A DNA stretch of 64,000 nucleotides from Symbiodinium microadriaticum (GCA_001939145.1 LSRX01000510.1:170916-234915); one strand, 5' to 3'; shown: positions 1 through 14,584, counted from the stretch's first letter. Notes: generated by a model not told the origin, from the sequence alone. A program made the numbers and translations.

Positions 1-2640
1 AACGTGTGATGTCTTTCGGTTCGGAGAGTTCGGACGCTTTGTCCAGACCTTAAGCTTCAATGATTTTCCTGCTTATTCTCTCTCACTACTGCCACCGATG
101 TGGTGGCACTCATGCTTCTCTTGATCTTCTTCTTTTGCATTTGCTAGTCTGGTAATAGAAATGAGTGGATTTGCCCGGTTCTTCAGTTGCAATGTTGAAC
201 TAGCCTACAGGACCGAATTCTGATTTGTGCCAAACACTATTCATCGCATGGCCTGCGCATGCCGCATGCCAAGGGCAGCCAGCAAAACCGGGATCCCCTT
301 CGAGGCCTGTGGTGCTGACAAACCTTCGTTGGATTGTCTGTAACCCAAAAGTTCGGCCCTGCAGTGGATCTCAGTCGATGTGCGAAAAAATGGCTTGGGA
401 TGCAATGGGACGGGTGACCATGATAAAGTCTCTGCGCCTAGATCCCAACAACGCTCGAAAGTAATCTCTTGTCTACTGCTCCCAAACTTCACGCTACCTA
501 CACCTCAATCTTGGAAATCATCCACAATGCAGGTGCCTCCGGCTGTAGCCTGAAGTCAGACAATGCTTTTCGGATGGGCTTCATGAGTTACAAGTGAGAG
601 GCCCCCCAACACTCACAACGTCACGTTCCAGGGAATGTGCTTTGGCAAGGACCTACACATGTCGACGGCTCCTTGCAAAGGACCAGCCAGAGCAAGCCAA
701 AATAGGTCGGTACAGCTGAAACAACTTTATCACAGGCAAGAGAAGCTGAAGGAGAAAGACAAGCCTTGGACGCTTACTGCAAAAAGGCAGCTCCTCGACC
801 CCAAACCGAATGTCGTCTCCTACCACCCCAATCAAATCCATCAAGTCCTGAGCCCAACACCTTCGTGCAGCTGGGGAGCACAGGAGCAAACCCCTCGACA
901 GCCGCAGCATATTGCTCCTACGCATAGATTCACAGCGGCAGAAGAAGCACTAGTTTACCAGTAGCAGCATTGGCAGCGGGACCCGAATCTATAAACTCGC
1001 AATTCCCAGCCCCGGTCCGCACACCCTAAGCCCCTGCGCGACCTCGAAATATGAAAGTCAAAGTCTGATCTATCAACCGAAAATCTAGACTTGCTAGCTT
1101 GTCACGCTCGGGTCCTTCTCAAGGTCTGGCGCCTCCTTGTACTCGTTGGTCTCCATAACCTGCATAACCTTGGCATCAAAGTGGCAAGAAGAGCGCGTAA
1201 CCAACAGAAGCACAGTACTTGTAGATTTGCGGCTTGAAGCACCTGCCATGTGTGGAAGACAAACGAACAAATGCTAATCCAACAAGCTTCTCGGGTGCTA
1301 CATGCTAAGATACTGGCCTTCCTCACAGAGCTTTAGAGGGCCATGCTGCAATGCCACAGCAAGGCTTCATCACCGGCCACGGGAAGAGTACAGAATGTGA
1401 GGGCGAGCAATACTAGTCACCAGACCGAATCAACATGCAGAGGGTACCGAAAGTAACAGCCATGCGCGCTGTCCTTGTTGGGCTGCTTGTGCATCTGAGT
1501 GGATGGCGCTAAACCCACTACTCTCAGGATTGAGTATTCAAGAATATGCAAAGCTCACCATCTTCCCCATCAAAAAGGACGAAGGGAGACAGACTGTCAG
1601 GAAAGACGGACGATGCCTGTTTGTCGAAAAATCACTTTGGCTGGGGGTTGAACCAGTGGACTGCCGGGGATAACATGCGTAACAAGGGTTTAGGGTTTAA
1701 CTTTATCCCTAAACCCTCAGCCCTAACATGTGAACTGAGCTCCCTGCGGATTCCCGATGCTGGATCACACGGACCAACTTGGACGGGAAGATGTGGTTTC
1801 CTCAGTTGCCGGGTTTCCGGTCGTCATGGAGTCTCTATCTTCATGCTCTTGGAGGAACTGCCGAAGCGAAGAGATCCATAATTCCATCAAGAACTTCGCT
1901 TGTCAAATGCTGGCTATAAATCTTCTCCGAGGGGCTGAAGTAATCGTAGTGCATGCCCTGCACAGCCTCGAACCTCGGTTGATGTCGCCACGGGCCGGAC
2001 CGGGATGAACGTCAGCTTTTCAGTGCACAGGGACAACGAAGACGTCCCAGAACATCATGCCCGGGAGATGAGGAGTTTCAGACTGTTGAGTAGCTCTTCT
2101 CAAACGCGACCTGACCCCAGTCCCCCCCGAGTAGAACTCAGCCTCTGCAAAATCGTCAAGGCGAGTTGCTTGGCGCTGCAGCACGATGCCTGAAGCAGCG
2201 AGGCATGCAGTCGCTGGCCCCCATCAGTGCTGTTTCTGGCAAGAGGCATCTCGTTCAGCACTACAGACACAACTGCAGCTACCCGGTGCGCATTCCCTCC
2301 ATCAGGCTGAACACGGAGAGTTCCCGCTGCTTTCCACTTTCAAGGATTGAAGAGAAGTAGAAGCCACATCCGCCCAAACTCAGCTGTAATTGAAGAGACA
2401 GGCGCAATGATCTATCCAACTCCAAGCTCCTGAATCATCCTGGCCCACCACGCCGGCCCCCTACAAAACCCCAGCATTGAACCTCAACAGGGCGAATTCA
2501 TGGCGGCAGAAGGTGTGTTTAGAGGTAGAATACGACCGACAGAACCCTTGTCCCAACACTGCCATGCTCTGACTATTACATTATATTATACTATATTATA
2601 TTATACTGTATTATCACTGACTGTGCCAGGACCCTGAAGC
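1..2640. other. No confident gene
   Basis: Unique-looking DNA with short frames on both strands, none with a recognised domain. Candidate ORF at 635-964 is listed separately. A short AT-rich TTATATTATACTATA run lies at 2578-2612. Confidence 0.5.
635..964 (+). CDS. Weak candidate ORF, 109 aa
   Basis: A basic, glutamine- and lysine-rich frame ('KQLYHRQEKLKEKDKPW') with no simple repeat ends in TAG at 964. It has no recognised domain, no clear splice sites and an overlapping 90-aa frame on the other strand, so it may be chance. It would be on the strand opposite to the confident genes. Confidence 0.2.
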   Translation: MCFGKDLHMSTAPCKGPARASQNRSVQLKQLYHRQEKLKEKDKPWTLTAKRQLLDPKPNVVSYHPNQIHQVLSPTPSCSWGAQEQTPRQPQHIAPTHRFTAAEEALVYQ

Positions 2641-2744
2641 CTGAAACTCTCAGCCCCCCCCTCAGACCCCAACGTCTGCACCTTCCACAAACCAAGAGCC
2701 CTAAGACCTCTCCCTGAACCTAAACTTAGCCCCTAAATCCTATG

Positions 2745-2850
2745 ACCCCTAAACCGTAAACCCTAAACCCCTAAACCCCTAAAACCCTACACCCCAAACC
2801 CCCTACAACCCCTAAAACCCCTACAACCCTACACCCCTAAACCCTAAAAA
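2745..2850. repeat. Interstitial CCCTAAA-type tract
   Basis: About 100 bp of degenerate CCCTAAA/CCCCTAAA/CCCTACA units, internal to the window and not a chromosome end. Confidence 0.85.
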
Positions 2851-2859
2851 TCCCTAGGA

Positions 2860-5800
2860 GACTGAGAGATGGCATTTGGAGCCTCCGAGTTGTAGGCCGG
2901 GCAGAACCTAAGGCCTTGCCATGCGCTCGGAGTTTTTTTCTTGAGAGACTTTTTTGGGGGGTTTATGGCTTGGGGTTTCGGGTTGGGTTTCCTTTGGTAG
3001 TTTAGGGTGCTGAGTTTATGTTTTAGTTGGGCTTGGGGAGCAGAAGTTCGAGGGTTTAGGGTGTACAGGTTGTCCAGGCCAGCTGTTTGAGCGGGTGGGG
3101 GTGAGCCGGGAAAGCACCGGCGCAAGTGATGTGACGGGAAATTCTCTTGGAGAGTTCACAGTGCGCTGGACTTGGGATTTACGGACAAACTCGCTAGGGC
3201 TTCAGGATCCGGCAGTACAGCTCAGACATCCCTCTCCTACAGTCATATTCCTAGCTGATGGTTTCGCACCAAGCTGCAATAATTGTAATCGTTGACACCC
3301 CCCCCTCCGCCGTCAACGGCCTTTTCATCAGGTTTAAACCGAAGATCCCCCAGTCCTGGTCTCGTCAAAGGCTTACGAGCTGAAAGGTTCGCTGGATGAA
3401 GTCTGGGGCAAGTGCCGTTGTGCACCATCGGATCGCCTTGAGGCCGTGGCTTCAAGGCTGAGGTTCCACACAAGGTCGCCGTTGTTATAGGGCTTCTAGG
3501 GCTTAGGGCCTAAGGGCATAGGGTTGGCATTCAGTGTTGAGTGGTCAGGCTTCCCCTGTAGTCGAGGCTTTGAGGGCAGCACCTCCTTACGGAAGGGCGT
3601 TGCTTCCATGACCCGGTGTGTATGAGAGAAGGAACTTTACATGCTAATTGAAGCGAGCTGGTCTCAAGCAAAGAAACATCTCTCGGCCGGCCGTGCGACT
3701 ACCAACATTCCGGAATATGGATCTTTCTCCACTGAACGCCACATGGCCACCATGCCCCCTGCATGCTGGCTTTCCAAATTATGTTAAAGCTGACACCCTC
3801 CCATTCATCAGCCCAGAAGGAGCAGACCTTGGCTTCTCTCTCGGCCGAGCAGCTGTTCAATGTGGGCAGGCGGCCTGTCGCCTGCGACAATGCCAAGGAT
3901 CAAAGCTCGAGACACGAGATTGAAAGATCGTGTTTTGGGCCATTGAGAACTCAATGACTGTGGAACATGCTAATGGATCGACATAGTGTGGTTAGCATGA
4001 CCATGCGATCTTCTACTTTCCGGCTTCGGGTGTCCTCGAAAGGTGAGGGTTGAGTCTTATGGCCCAGGCATGTCGAAGCTTAAGCTCCCGTCTTGTGTCT
4101 AGAAAGCCGATAGCGAGAGCCAGCAGAAGGCCTGTGATTCCCCCCTTCGGGCCCGACAGCGTCAGCTCGGGGGAAACACAGCGCAAAGATGCTGAACGTA
4201 CTATGTCCCGGGTACTTCGCAGGTAGAAGCTGGCAGAGGTGCCCCACATGTTCCAAACTGCGCCAGATTTCTCCAACTTCACCACCTCCCCCCACGGCCC
4301 ACGGCCCAGAAGGATGCTCACAACCACTTAGAGCCTGCACCCCTCCCCCCAAAACCCTGCAGCCGAGAGGTCCCAGAAGGCTTGCCCGGGCCTCCACCGA
4401 AGCAGAGCCAAACTCCCCGAACCAATGCCTTGGGCTTGGGCAGTCAGGGGCAGAATTAGGACCTGATTAGGGTTTAGGGTTGAGGACTCCGGGTACCCGG
4501 ATGACATCATCAAAAGCACGAGCTCACTCAACTTAAACATGCCCGAAAGGTGCGAATCCATAACCAGCTTGAGCAAGCAAACATGAACTCCATAGTAAGC
4601 AGGCACCATGGGCCGCAATCCGACATGCTCTCTCTTGGCGGAAATTAGATTGATGGCATCTGGGCACGGGGGCAGAAGGAATCTAGAATCTATAGGGAGC
4701 CAGGAGTGTCTTCAACATGCCACACAGACCCGAACTTAGAAGACCACCACTCCCTGCCGCTGAGGCACGCCTTGAACAAAGGGTTGTGGCACTGGGGATC
4801 CAGAGCATGGGCCGCCAGCAACAGCGGGATCACAGCCCGGCGCTGCATAGTAACACCCCCACCCACTTTGGAGTCTTGGGCGTGGATCTGTGCATGCCGC
4901 TTTGGGCAGACTCAGGTAAGCGTATGTGAATATATTTCCCTTGGTCTGGCCACCTTTCAGGGAGTCTGGAGGGCTACCTGGCTGTAACTGCACCGCACCA
5001 TTATGAGATGGCAAGCGACAAACTTTATCTGGTTGCTGCTTTCAGCTGAAGTCGATCCATAGGAGGTAGAGTCAAGTGACATGGACAGGCTCAGGGAGTG
5101 AGTCGCGAACGGGCGCTGCTGCTTGACTGACGCTCATGCTGATAATGATAAGCCGAAGAAGCTCCAACACAAGCTCCAGGAAACTTTACAACCTTACACA
5201 GCCCAACACGGCTACAGAGCCATGTTTATCGCTGCTTCAAACACGATAGTTCCTAAGCCTAGGACAAGGCATGGCGCACGAAGTGACACAGCCAGCTGCG
5301 GCTGTTCGTCATCAGCTGACACGGCCAAGCCCCTGTTTTCAACAACAAGAGAACTGTCACTCATCATGCACGACGAGCGGTCAACGAGCTACCATCCAAC
5401 GGGTGGCAACATCGTGCATCAAGAATTGTAGAATCCTCTGAAGCGTCTTTCTCTACGGATCGAATCGAATGCGGTGAACTGTCTAGAAGAGAAGGAAGGG
5501 CATTGTCTAACGGCTCAAGCATGCTGTGGGCGACTTGACATTGGACCATGCTCCCGAAGTCGACTCATGCATTTCGAAGCAACATGGCAAGTCCTTTCAT
5601 GGTTACATCAAGATTACAGCGACACTGCATCCAGAAATGCTGGTCCTTCACCTGCTCTGCTGCCTTCTGTAGTCTTTTGTGGGCGTGTGTTGGTGGACTT
5701 TGTCCAGGGCTCCTCGGTGCTTAAGAAGCCAAGGAAGAAAGCACCGGCACTGCTGATCGCCTACTACATATCTCCCCTTGGGTAAACTATTCCTACCCTC

Positions 5801-8800
5801 GTCTCGTCTCGAACGGCTGGCATCCGGTTTTCCTCCTCCCGTCTTAGAGCGCTGCGGGTCAAAGCCTCCGGCCGAGGACTTCGTATCAGGGACTGTAACT
5901 CATGAGCAGGCCAAAGTCTGACACAAACCTTCAACCCGACATCCCGAATCTAGGGATATCATACAAGACCACTCTTCCCAATTCTTCACTCTTGCCTGTT
6001 CCACATGGAGCCCTAATCACAGGCCCTCATGGATCTTCAGATGACCGCATCTGCCATCCTCAGAAAGAGGGAGAGCGTTGCAATTGGCTGCGGGCTTGCT
6101 GTTGCTGGCCTTGGGGGTTCCGGATCCTGGTTCCGGTGCTCCAGAAGTTGCAAGGGGTTGTTTGCAGCGTGGCCTGTTCTTCCATTGGTTCTTGCCTCGA
6201 AAGCCAAAAGCGGGGATCGAAAGTCGGGCGGCTTCTTGGTGCATTTCGGACCCCTGCGCAGGAAGAGAGGAACCCAAGAACTCGGAGCTTCGGAGCTCGG
6301 CCTGGCTTTTGCTGCTCCGATTCGGGTTCCTTGACCAGAAGTTCAGCTCTAGACTCCCAGAATGGATGAATCTGAAGCCGAGTTAACCTCTAAGAGATAG
6401 TTTTTCGGGGCCGATCAAGTAGGACTCCATGGGGAACCGTAGGAGACCATCGTTTTTAGAGAACCCTCGAACTGGGCAGGCTGACTTCATGGCCATGCTT
6501 GGCTTAGAACAGCCTTCCTTTTCACCTAAAGCCGTCACTCCTAGGTCAGACCGTCCGCAGGGACTTTCGGTATGAAGTGGCGGTGCATCTTGTCCAGAAT
6601 TTTTGCTTTGACGTCCCTTCGCTCAGCCCGCAGCGAGGCACTCAGGGAAATGCGGACGACCTTGCCTCAGGCTTGTGGTCCTACAATTACAAGGGTCGAG
6701 GGAAATATTGTCAACCGGAAGAACCATGAACAATTCAGCTTTAAAAATGGAAAGACTCAGCAGCGCTAAGCCCAAGATCTGAGGCAACTCGCAGAAAATG
6801 CTGCTAGTAAAAGTGTTCCTTACCGTGGCTGTAGCGACTGCAGCAGCAGTAAGCAGCATTGAGTGGTAATTTTGATGGTTGCCGTAGAGCAGTCGCAGCC
6901 ATCGCAGCCGGTAGCTAGCAATTAGTGGAACACTACTACTGGTCTAACGCTCAGTGTGTCGATCAGGGACAAGGTGACTTCAAGACCGAGCCAAAATCAA
7001 ACCCTCGACCGCAGTAGCCAAGGCAACTCTAATCTGTACGTCCTGGGCTAGGCTGAGCTCGTAAGCCAGATCGTACTATTGAGAGAACTTGGTGCGTGAC
7101 CATCCGATCCACCCACCGCCAGCGCATCTTTCGCCAACCACGCCTAAAGGGAACGGCAAGAAACTGTCCCAGAGTCATCACGACATAGCAGGGGCACTTG
7201 CGCGCTGATGATGAAGGCAGGGCGAGGTGGGTGGTGCGTGATGTCGATCACGGCAGCAGTACTGGTGGCAACCGAAATGACTCATGACTGTAAGTCGCAA
7301 GTAATCGATCTGCAAGTCCCAAAGCTTCCTGAGTACAACAAAAAGCGTTCTAAGCAGTTACCTTTCGCGAGGACCTCAAGCGTCTGCGCTCAGGATGCAC
7401 TGGCATTGTTGACTTGCTGCCCTTTGGCAAGAAGCCCCGACACTTCTCCTTATTCCAAGCTTTCCTTCAGGTATGGAATGAAGCTTGATTGACTTCTTGA
7501 GCGGCAATTATGGGAGAGCTTGCAACTTCACACCCGGACATAGACCACTTGAACTCAAGCCGAGCACGCAGCTACGCAGAGCAGCTTGTTCGGCGTTGGC
7601 ACCTGCTTGCCCACCTGAGGCTGCTAGAGTCGAGCAGGTCCCGTCCCTGCTGTCCAGAAGCTCACAACTGAGCAAGTAGTCCAGATGGTGAAGAAACGGA
7701 AAGGGGCAGTTCAACTGGTCGGGGTATGCCGATCATGACATGCACAATTGAGCTGAGCAGAGGCAGCATTTGGCCTTAAGAGGCGTAGACATCCCAGCTA
7801 CTTCCTCCTCCTACTGGCACTACTGCCATTGCTGCTGCTGCTCCTCCTCGTCCCACCATCACCACGATTCTGCGAGTTGCACCGGCAAGTCTGCGAGTGG
7901 GAAGCCCCTATATCGCTCAAACCAAGAGTTGCAGACGTTTGCGAAGGTGGTGACCGCTCGGATCCCTGCCGGAACGGATTGCAACGGCAGCTTCAAAGAA
8001 CGCGGATCTATGATGCACCTCAGCAGTGAACTAGTGACGAGTGAACCATCGAGCTCAAAGGGGCTCAGGAGCTTCAGGGCTACTGTCCACGACGCTTTGC
8101 ACCGAGCAGGGTAATGACTTCGTCTACAGAGTCATTGAGTCATTGGACATCACTGTTTGTTGAAGACCTCAGAAGTCTATGCCAACCCTAAGTACTTTAG
8201 ATCGAAACCCCCTCTGCCTAAACATCTTGACCCTTGTCCCCAAGCCCGAAGCCCTGAACCTCGGAGCTTCGCCAACAGCAACAGATCTCCCAAACCGAAG
8301 CGAAATGGAGCTTGCAGGGCGACAGCATCTAAGATGGGTGCTACAGATCCTAGCCCCTCACCTAAATGCGTTACGCCAGCTTGACAAGTTGCCTGCTTCG
8401 AGTCCGAAGGTCAGAGCTCGAAACTGACTTCGGGGGGTGTTAATTACAAAAATTGTCCTTTAGGACTTTAGGGTAATTGGGGCATTGGGTTTCGGGTATC
8501 GGGTTTAGATTTAGATCCGTGCAGCACGTTTTTTGCGATGCAAAGCCTCTCCCACACTGCAACTGGTCTGCTTATGGTCAGTCCGAACAGGATGCGAAGT
8601 GAGCGTCAAGGACTATGCAATCCTACATAGGATACTGCGCTGGGTCTTTTGTACTTCACTTACTGGATTAGTTGACATATGCCCCGCAGACAAGATCCAG
8701 AGAAGTGGTCAAAATCAACAACTACGCTCCTTCCTGCTTGCCACAACGGACAGTGACTTGAACAGCTTTATCTGGGTTTGTCCTTCTAGACTCAAGGCGC

Positions 8801-9530
8801 AGCAGAAGCTGCCGACCTACATTACCGGGAAGGGGGGTTGCTCTGACGAGTACCGTTTGAAACAAGCCGCTGCAGGATTGTCAAGGTTAGGGTCTGCTGA
8901 AAATGACCATCTACCCTGGGCAAAGTCCGATGTCCTCCCGGCATTGGCATGGGGTTCTCCAGCATACAATACAGCATACAGCCCGGTGGGGTCCACTGGG
9001 TGTGAGATAGAATTCCTCGCGGAGATTCCGATAGAGCTCAACTGAGGACCCCCAACAAGGATCCCAGGTGAATCGTGGCATCCTGCGCGGAGAAGCGGCC
9101 ATTGCCCCACGAGACTCTTGTCTGCCCCATCACTCGGAAAAGGTCGTCTTCCGGGGCTTATCATGCCCTTGTCCTGGCGGTAGTTACAGACTGATCATGA
9201 AAGCATTTCTTGAGACTCTTTCGGGAGGTCCGGATGTGGATCGATGGCCGAATTTTAACACGCGGGGCAGTGGAAGGACTTGAGCAGCTCCGGGCGAAGC
9301 GCCAGCTGCTGACTTTCACAACTTCCGTTGCAACCACTTGCTAAAGGCGCTCGGAAGATTGGCTGCTGCAAGTCCCGCCCGTCTAGCCGCTCTACCTTCT
9401 GTGTATCTATGTCTCAAGGCTTGCTTCTGTGCTGGCCGATGTAAGGTGCATCGTTAGCAGTACAAGTAGCAGAAGCAGGCAGTAGCTGCAGCCGTAGCAG
9501 TAGCTGCTTAGCAGCGGCAGCAACAGACGC
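2860..9530. other. No confident gene
   Basis: Mostly unique sequence with scattered single TTTAGGG units. The 170-aa plus frame at 8533-9045 and the 155-aa frame at 5902-6369 have no domain, no clear splice context and overlapping open frames, so they are not called. Confidence 0.5.
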
Positions 9531-9539
9531 AGCAGCAGC

Positions 9540-9609
9540 AGGAGAAGGAGGAGGAGTAGTGAGTCGGAGTAGGAGTAGTACAGTAGTAGTCGTCGTGGTG
9601 GTGGTGGTG

Positions 9610-9664
<55 letters not shown>

Positions 9665-9905
9665 AACAAGTAGTTGTTGCAGTAGCAGCCGCAGAAGTAC
9701 TACTAGTAATCGTCGTCGTCTCCCGCGGCGTGGTGGCAACCGGCTGCGTACAATCAGATGGTATTGCTAGCGACGACGACCACGACTGCTGATAATATTG
9801 TGGATGGATGGATGGATGGATGGATGGATGGATGGATGATGGTGATGGTGATGTTGATGTTGATGTTGATGATGGTGATGGTGATGATGATGATGATGAT
9901 GATGA
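9540..9905. repeat. Compound microsatellites (GTG/GTA)n, (GGAT)n, (GAT)n
   Basis: (GTG)n and (GTA)n at about 9595-9665, (GGAT)n at 9801-9838 and (GAT)n-rich DNA at 9838-9905. Polyvaline, polymethionine and polyleucine ORFs here are readouts of the repeats. Confidence 0.9.
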
Positions 9906-9909
9906 TGAG

Positions 9910-12900
9910 TGCCGGCCATGACAGTCGCAATACTGGTGCTGATAATGCCGAAGGTGCAGAAGGGATGATGGCTCTGTTTGTATGCCTAAAGGCCTAAAGC
10001 AGGCTAAAGGGATTACTTACGTCGCAGGTAGGTAGAGAAGAAACGACGCCTTGCAAGACAAGCCCGCCTGAACCGCATCAAAGCCCTTGCCGCAAGAAGC
10101 CACAGCTTGAGACGCGCCTCTCTCTTGCGGAAAGCCAGTGCGCGTTTCCCATCGGAAACAGGCAGGTCTCTTCCAAGCTCAATGCTCAGGGGAACTGATC
10201 AAATCAGCGTGTTGGTCGTCTGAAGTTTGAATGAATGATGTTAAACTTTTTGAACTTTCCACAACGGAGGCATGCGCGATGCGCTTCTCTGCCGGGTGGG
10301 CTCGGATAGATGCAGCACAGTGGTTTGCAGACATAGAGCAACTTTCGCTTCCCTGTTCCTGACCGTCTAGATTCAGCGTTGGATCGTCTTGGGTCAGATC
10401 TAAACCCCCCGGGACTTCATAGTAGTACTAATATTAGTATTATAATATAAATATACTTATACTAATAGTAATTAGTATTACTACCCTACATTGAGTTGGA
10501 AGCCCTGGGGCATAGGGATCGGAGGCTTCCTGGCTGCATCCAAGCGATCCCCACAAGGAAAAGCAGAGACTGCACTCTGCAAAGTGTCACATTAGACCAC
10601 CCAAGGCCGAGGCACCGAGCTTGAAGTTAGAGTTGTCGCATCCTACGCCCCAGAAACCTTCAGGTCTTGACGGACCGCAGCAAAAGACAGGCAACTCGCC
10701 AGGGCAACAGCAAAGCCTTAACATTAAAAGCTGCGAGAACATCTCCCGACACTGAGCCCCAAGCTCCAATAATCATGTAACCCTCTGCTCTCCACACTCC
10801 CCCCCCCCCCGGCCCAGTCTACGTGATTAAGAGCGATAACAACACCCGGAGCCCCTTCCGGGGCATTGGGAGCTCCTTCGCCTGGCCTTTGAGGGCTGCC
10901 AGCTTCTTCGAAGCCGGACCTGCCTGGTGTACCTCTGCGCTGTAGCGGCTTAGGGTTTAAAGTTTAGGGTGCGTTTCGGCTTACAGGTGCTATGTGAATA
11001 TATCTTAGTCTATCTGTATACATGTCTACACACACACACGCTCGCACGCACATTATGTAGGCTTTACTATACTTTCTACACTGTCCCAGTGTGTATATAG
11101 TAGTTTGCAGTTAAATTGGTATCAAGCTGTATACGTATACTGTGTTGGCAGCATACTGTACAAAGCAAGTTCTACAGGATCTGCCGTACAACATTGCTTT
11201 TAGTTTGTCTACGAGTTGGATCATGATTTTTTTCTGCAGCTTGGGGGTTGAATTTCGATGCTTCTGCTGACTAGACTGGAACATGGCTGAAGGCAGCAAA
11301 AGCAGACAGGATCTTGCAGCATTGACTTCGACCCCATGCCAGACTCGGAGCCCGACGGTATTTGCAACGAAGAAAGGGAAGGCAGGCTCACGCACACCTT
11401 GCGTGGAGAGCGCAAGGCTAGCGGCTAGTGCCTTGTCTTGCGAGTCTCAAGCTTTAGCTCAGCGACATGATTACCCACTGGTGTTTGGTGTTGCTGAAGG
11501 TGGTGCAGAACGTCGCTACCCTGACAAAGATCCTAGCCTACCTAGCAAGTGCCGGGATCCGGGGCCGCAACACTCACTCAGAACAACATTGAAAATCTAG
11601 AGCAGTAGCACGTTGACATGAGAAATTGTTGGCAACAGGTCCAATAGTGTCAAGTCACACGCGAAACGATAATTAGACTCACAACCACGCGCCTCAAACT
11701 TACCGTCATCATCCTGTGCTCCTCTTCACTGTGCCACAACATCATCTGCAAGGCCGTTGTCGTCTTCTTCGGCGGCATCATCTACATCATCGCCATGTCG
11801 ATATTCATCCTCGGCACCGTGTTGATCAGCGCTACTGTCGCCTCCGATCTTTCTCAGAGAACTTAACCAGTATTACTACAAGCAGCATCACAGACCCCCG
11901 TGACCATCATCACCAAAAGCTGCAGTGGACAAGTTGCTCTTTCGTTCGGAGGGAGGACGTGCTTACCCTTTCCGAAACCTGTGTTGTGGAGGTCCATGAA
12001 GGATCCTTGATACTGCGAGTCATTCGAGTGCGATCTCGTCCTTACGAGGTAGCATTGGCAAGTAAGACCAAAGTTCTAAGCAGCGAGAAAAACAACGATG
12101 AAAAGGCTCGTCTGCTTTCTCACGATACGCGAGACCAGAACTGCAAGCAGGCAAGCAGGGGAATGCTCTTATAGTCGACAGTTAATTAAAACTCCGAAAT
12201 CAACCACCTGAGCGTGCGCAACTCATCACAACTCTGATCCTGAATTCTGCTTGCCTTGAGTGGTGCCAGGTTCCTTCCCTTCATCTTTTTCAACGATTCT
12301 CGCCTGGCGGCTTCTTGGGTTTCGGGGCTTGTAGAGACTGACAGGGGATCATCGTCTAAACCTTGTCACAGCGATTTCATCCTCGCACACAAGGGCCTCA
12401 AGGGCGTCGAAAGCACGATCCACGAATCAACTCTACGACCTGTGACAACTTGTTGCCGGGACCTGACTGCTTACCTGACCACATAGCCAGAAAGGATGTC
12501 GGAGCAAGGAACGGCAGAGCGAGGCAACGGGAGCGAGGGAGAGGGAGAGAGACACCGAGAGACACAACACCCAGCTGTGTACATAATGTTGAAAATTTCA
12601 AGCCAAATTGCGCTTTCGAAAAATGCTTCGCACGATACCGAGGTGTTCTGTGGATTGTGCTGTGAATAATGCATCAACGCTAAGACTGCTACTACTAGCA
12701 TTTCTATTGTTGCTACTGCCACTGCTGCTGCTGCTGCCGCTGCTGCGACTAGAGCTTTCCCAGCATTGGCCCATCTGCTCGTTCCAAAGTTCTGGCAAGG
12801 AACAACTTGACACACGAACCCAGTTCTTCAGCCCCAAACGCCAAATCCTTGGTCCCCTAACCCTTAAACTCCAAATCCGGCACCGCAACCGTGGCAAATA

Positions 12901-13290
12901 TGGAGACCTGGCCCCGCTGGTCTCGGAAGCTCGCACACTAGGGTTGAACAAGTGAGACAGCACACTCACGCGTACACGTGTGTGTGTGTGTGTGTGTGCT
13001 GGTTTGTCTGGCTGTTTATGTATTCATGCAAGGGCGCATCAGGCGCATCAGTACGTATACGTGTCCATGATTTTGTGTGACCGAGGCATACAACACTGAA
13101 ACTCTATTTAAACATCACACACACACACACGGCTGCATGCACCTGCAGGTAACCTTTTTCCACTGATCTACGCACTACTGTTTCACTGTATGCATAACAC
13201 ATGATATGTGCGAATATGTAGTTGTATAGGTAGGGTGGAAGCTGCGGATTCGTTGCAGCTGCAGTCCAGGGGCCTTAGTTACACAGTACT
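9910..13290. other. No confident gene
   Basis: Unique DNA with an AT-rich palindrome-like ATTAGTATTATAATATAAAT near 10431-10480 and a weak hydrophobic candidate at 11690-11865. Nothing else recognised. Confidence 0.5.
11690..11865 (+). CDS. Weak candidate membrane-protein exon
   Basis: One plus frame reads a strongly hydrophobic run ('VVVFFGGIIYIIAMSIFIL', 'GTVLISATVASDLSQRT') ending in TAA. It resembles two membrane spans. The DNA is rich in ATC/GTC triplets, which by themselves give hydrophobic residues, so this may be an artefact of simple sequence. No family recognised. Confidence 0.2.
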
Positions 13291-13399
13291 ATGTTAGGGC
13301 TGGCATCGCCGTTTGTGTCTACCTATCTGGATAAATACACCATTCATCCATCCCTCCATCCCTCCAGCCCTCCATACCTGCATGCACGCATGCATACAT

Positions 13400-13427
13400 G
13401 CATATATATATATATATATATATATTT

Positions 13428-13458
<31 letters not shown>

Positions 13459-13505
13459 GACGCACCGAGACACACACACACACACACAGACACAGACACG
13501 CATAC
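13400..13505. repeat. (AT)n, (CATA)n and (CA)n microsatellites
   Basis: (AT)n at about 13402-13426, (CATA)n to 13445 and (CA)n/(GACA)n to about 13500. Confidence 0.9.
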
Positions 13506-13907
13506 ACTACAGGTCGGCAGTCAGGGACTGCAACGATTGACTCCTCATCATCCAACCGTTTGTGCTCCAAGCCCTGCAGTATTTATTCATTCGAAAAGTG
13601 CAGCAAGAGAATATCAAGATAGTTCAAAACTCCGATGTCTAAAGAGTTCGATTTCCAATATGCGAACAGTTGCATCCAAGATTTAATGCATCCCGGCTCT
13701 GATTCTTGGCGCTGATCACAAGACAGGCCCTGGCCTGATGGTATGACGGTGGATTTGCGGAAGCTGACAGCAGCGGTCTCCTTGCCTTTGTTGTTCTTGA
13801 TCCACTTCCTTGGCCGGAGTTCACTTGAAAGATCATCTCGGGCACATTCGCCTCATCTTCGTGGTTTCTACGTGAACTTCTACGATGATGGCGATGGCGG
13901 CTGCTAC

Positions 13908-13924
13908 TGCTGCTGCTGCTGCTT

Positions 13925-13961
<37 letters not shown>

Positions 13962-14045
13962 CAATACTACTACCAATACTAATACTAATACTAATACTAA
14001 TACTAATACTAATACTAATACTAATACCAATACTAATACTGCTGC
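13908..14045. repeat. (CTG)n, (CTA)n and (TAATAC)n microsatellite
   Basis: CTGCTG runs into CTACTA and then a repeating ACTAATA/CAATACTA unit up to 14040. Confidence 0.9.
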
Positions 14046-14584
14046 TCGACTATGACTGCCATTACGACCACGACTACGACCACCACAAGCACCATCACCG
14101 CCACCACAACCAGGACTACGACTTTAACTTCTTCTGTTGCTTTGTCTACCACTCCTGACCACTCCTGCGCCTGCATAGCTGTTGCTGAGTCGAAGCTTGG
14201 AGCGTACTATTGCGGCCATGGGAGAGACACGCAGGAATGCCGGAACTAGCCGCCGCTGCTGAATACTGATACTGCAGCAGAAGAATCATGCTCGGGAGCG
14301 ATCTCGCATCCCCCTCCATCTCCCCTAAGCCCCCTGCGGGTAATGAGCTGCGAATGCGCCGCCTTAGCCCATTGTGTCGGCATCCAAACCGCCGCGAACT
14401 CCAAGTGCACAGGTACTCACCAGCAGCATCATCTCTGCACGAAGATTTGCTAAGGGCGAGTCTTGGCACACTTTGTACGATTCTAATATTTGTGGTGCTG
14501 CGGCTGCCAGTGTTATTAGGACATGAATGTTGCTGCAATGCTTGCTATTCTTGGCACATTTGCTATGTTCACTGGCCGCCGTCG

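Noticed and set aside
8533-9045. 170-aa plus ORF
   Set aside because: No domain, overlapping 115-aa ORF on the other strand, no splice context; this length is expected by chance in 64 kb.
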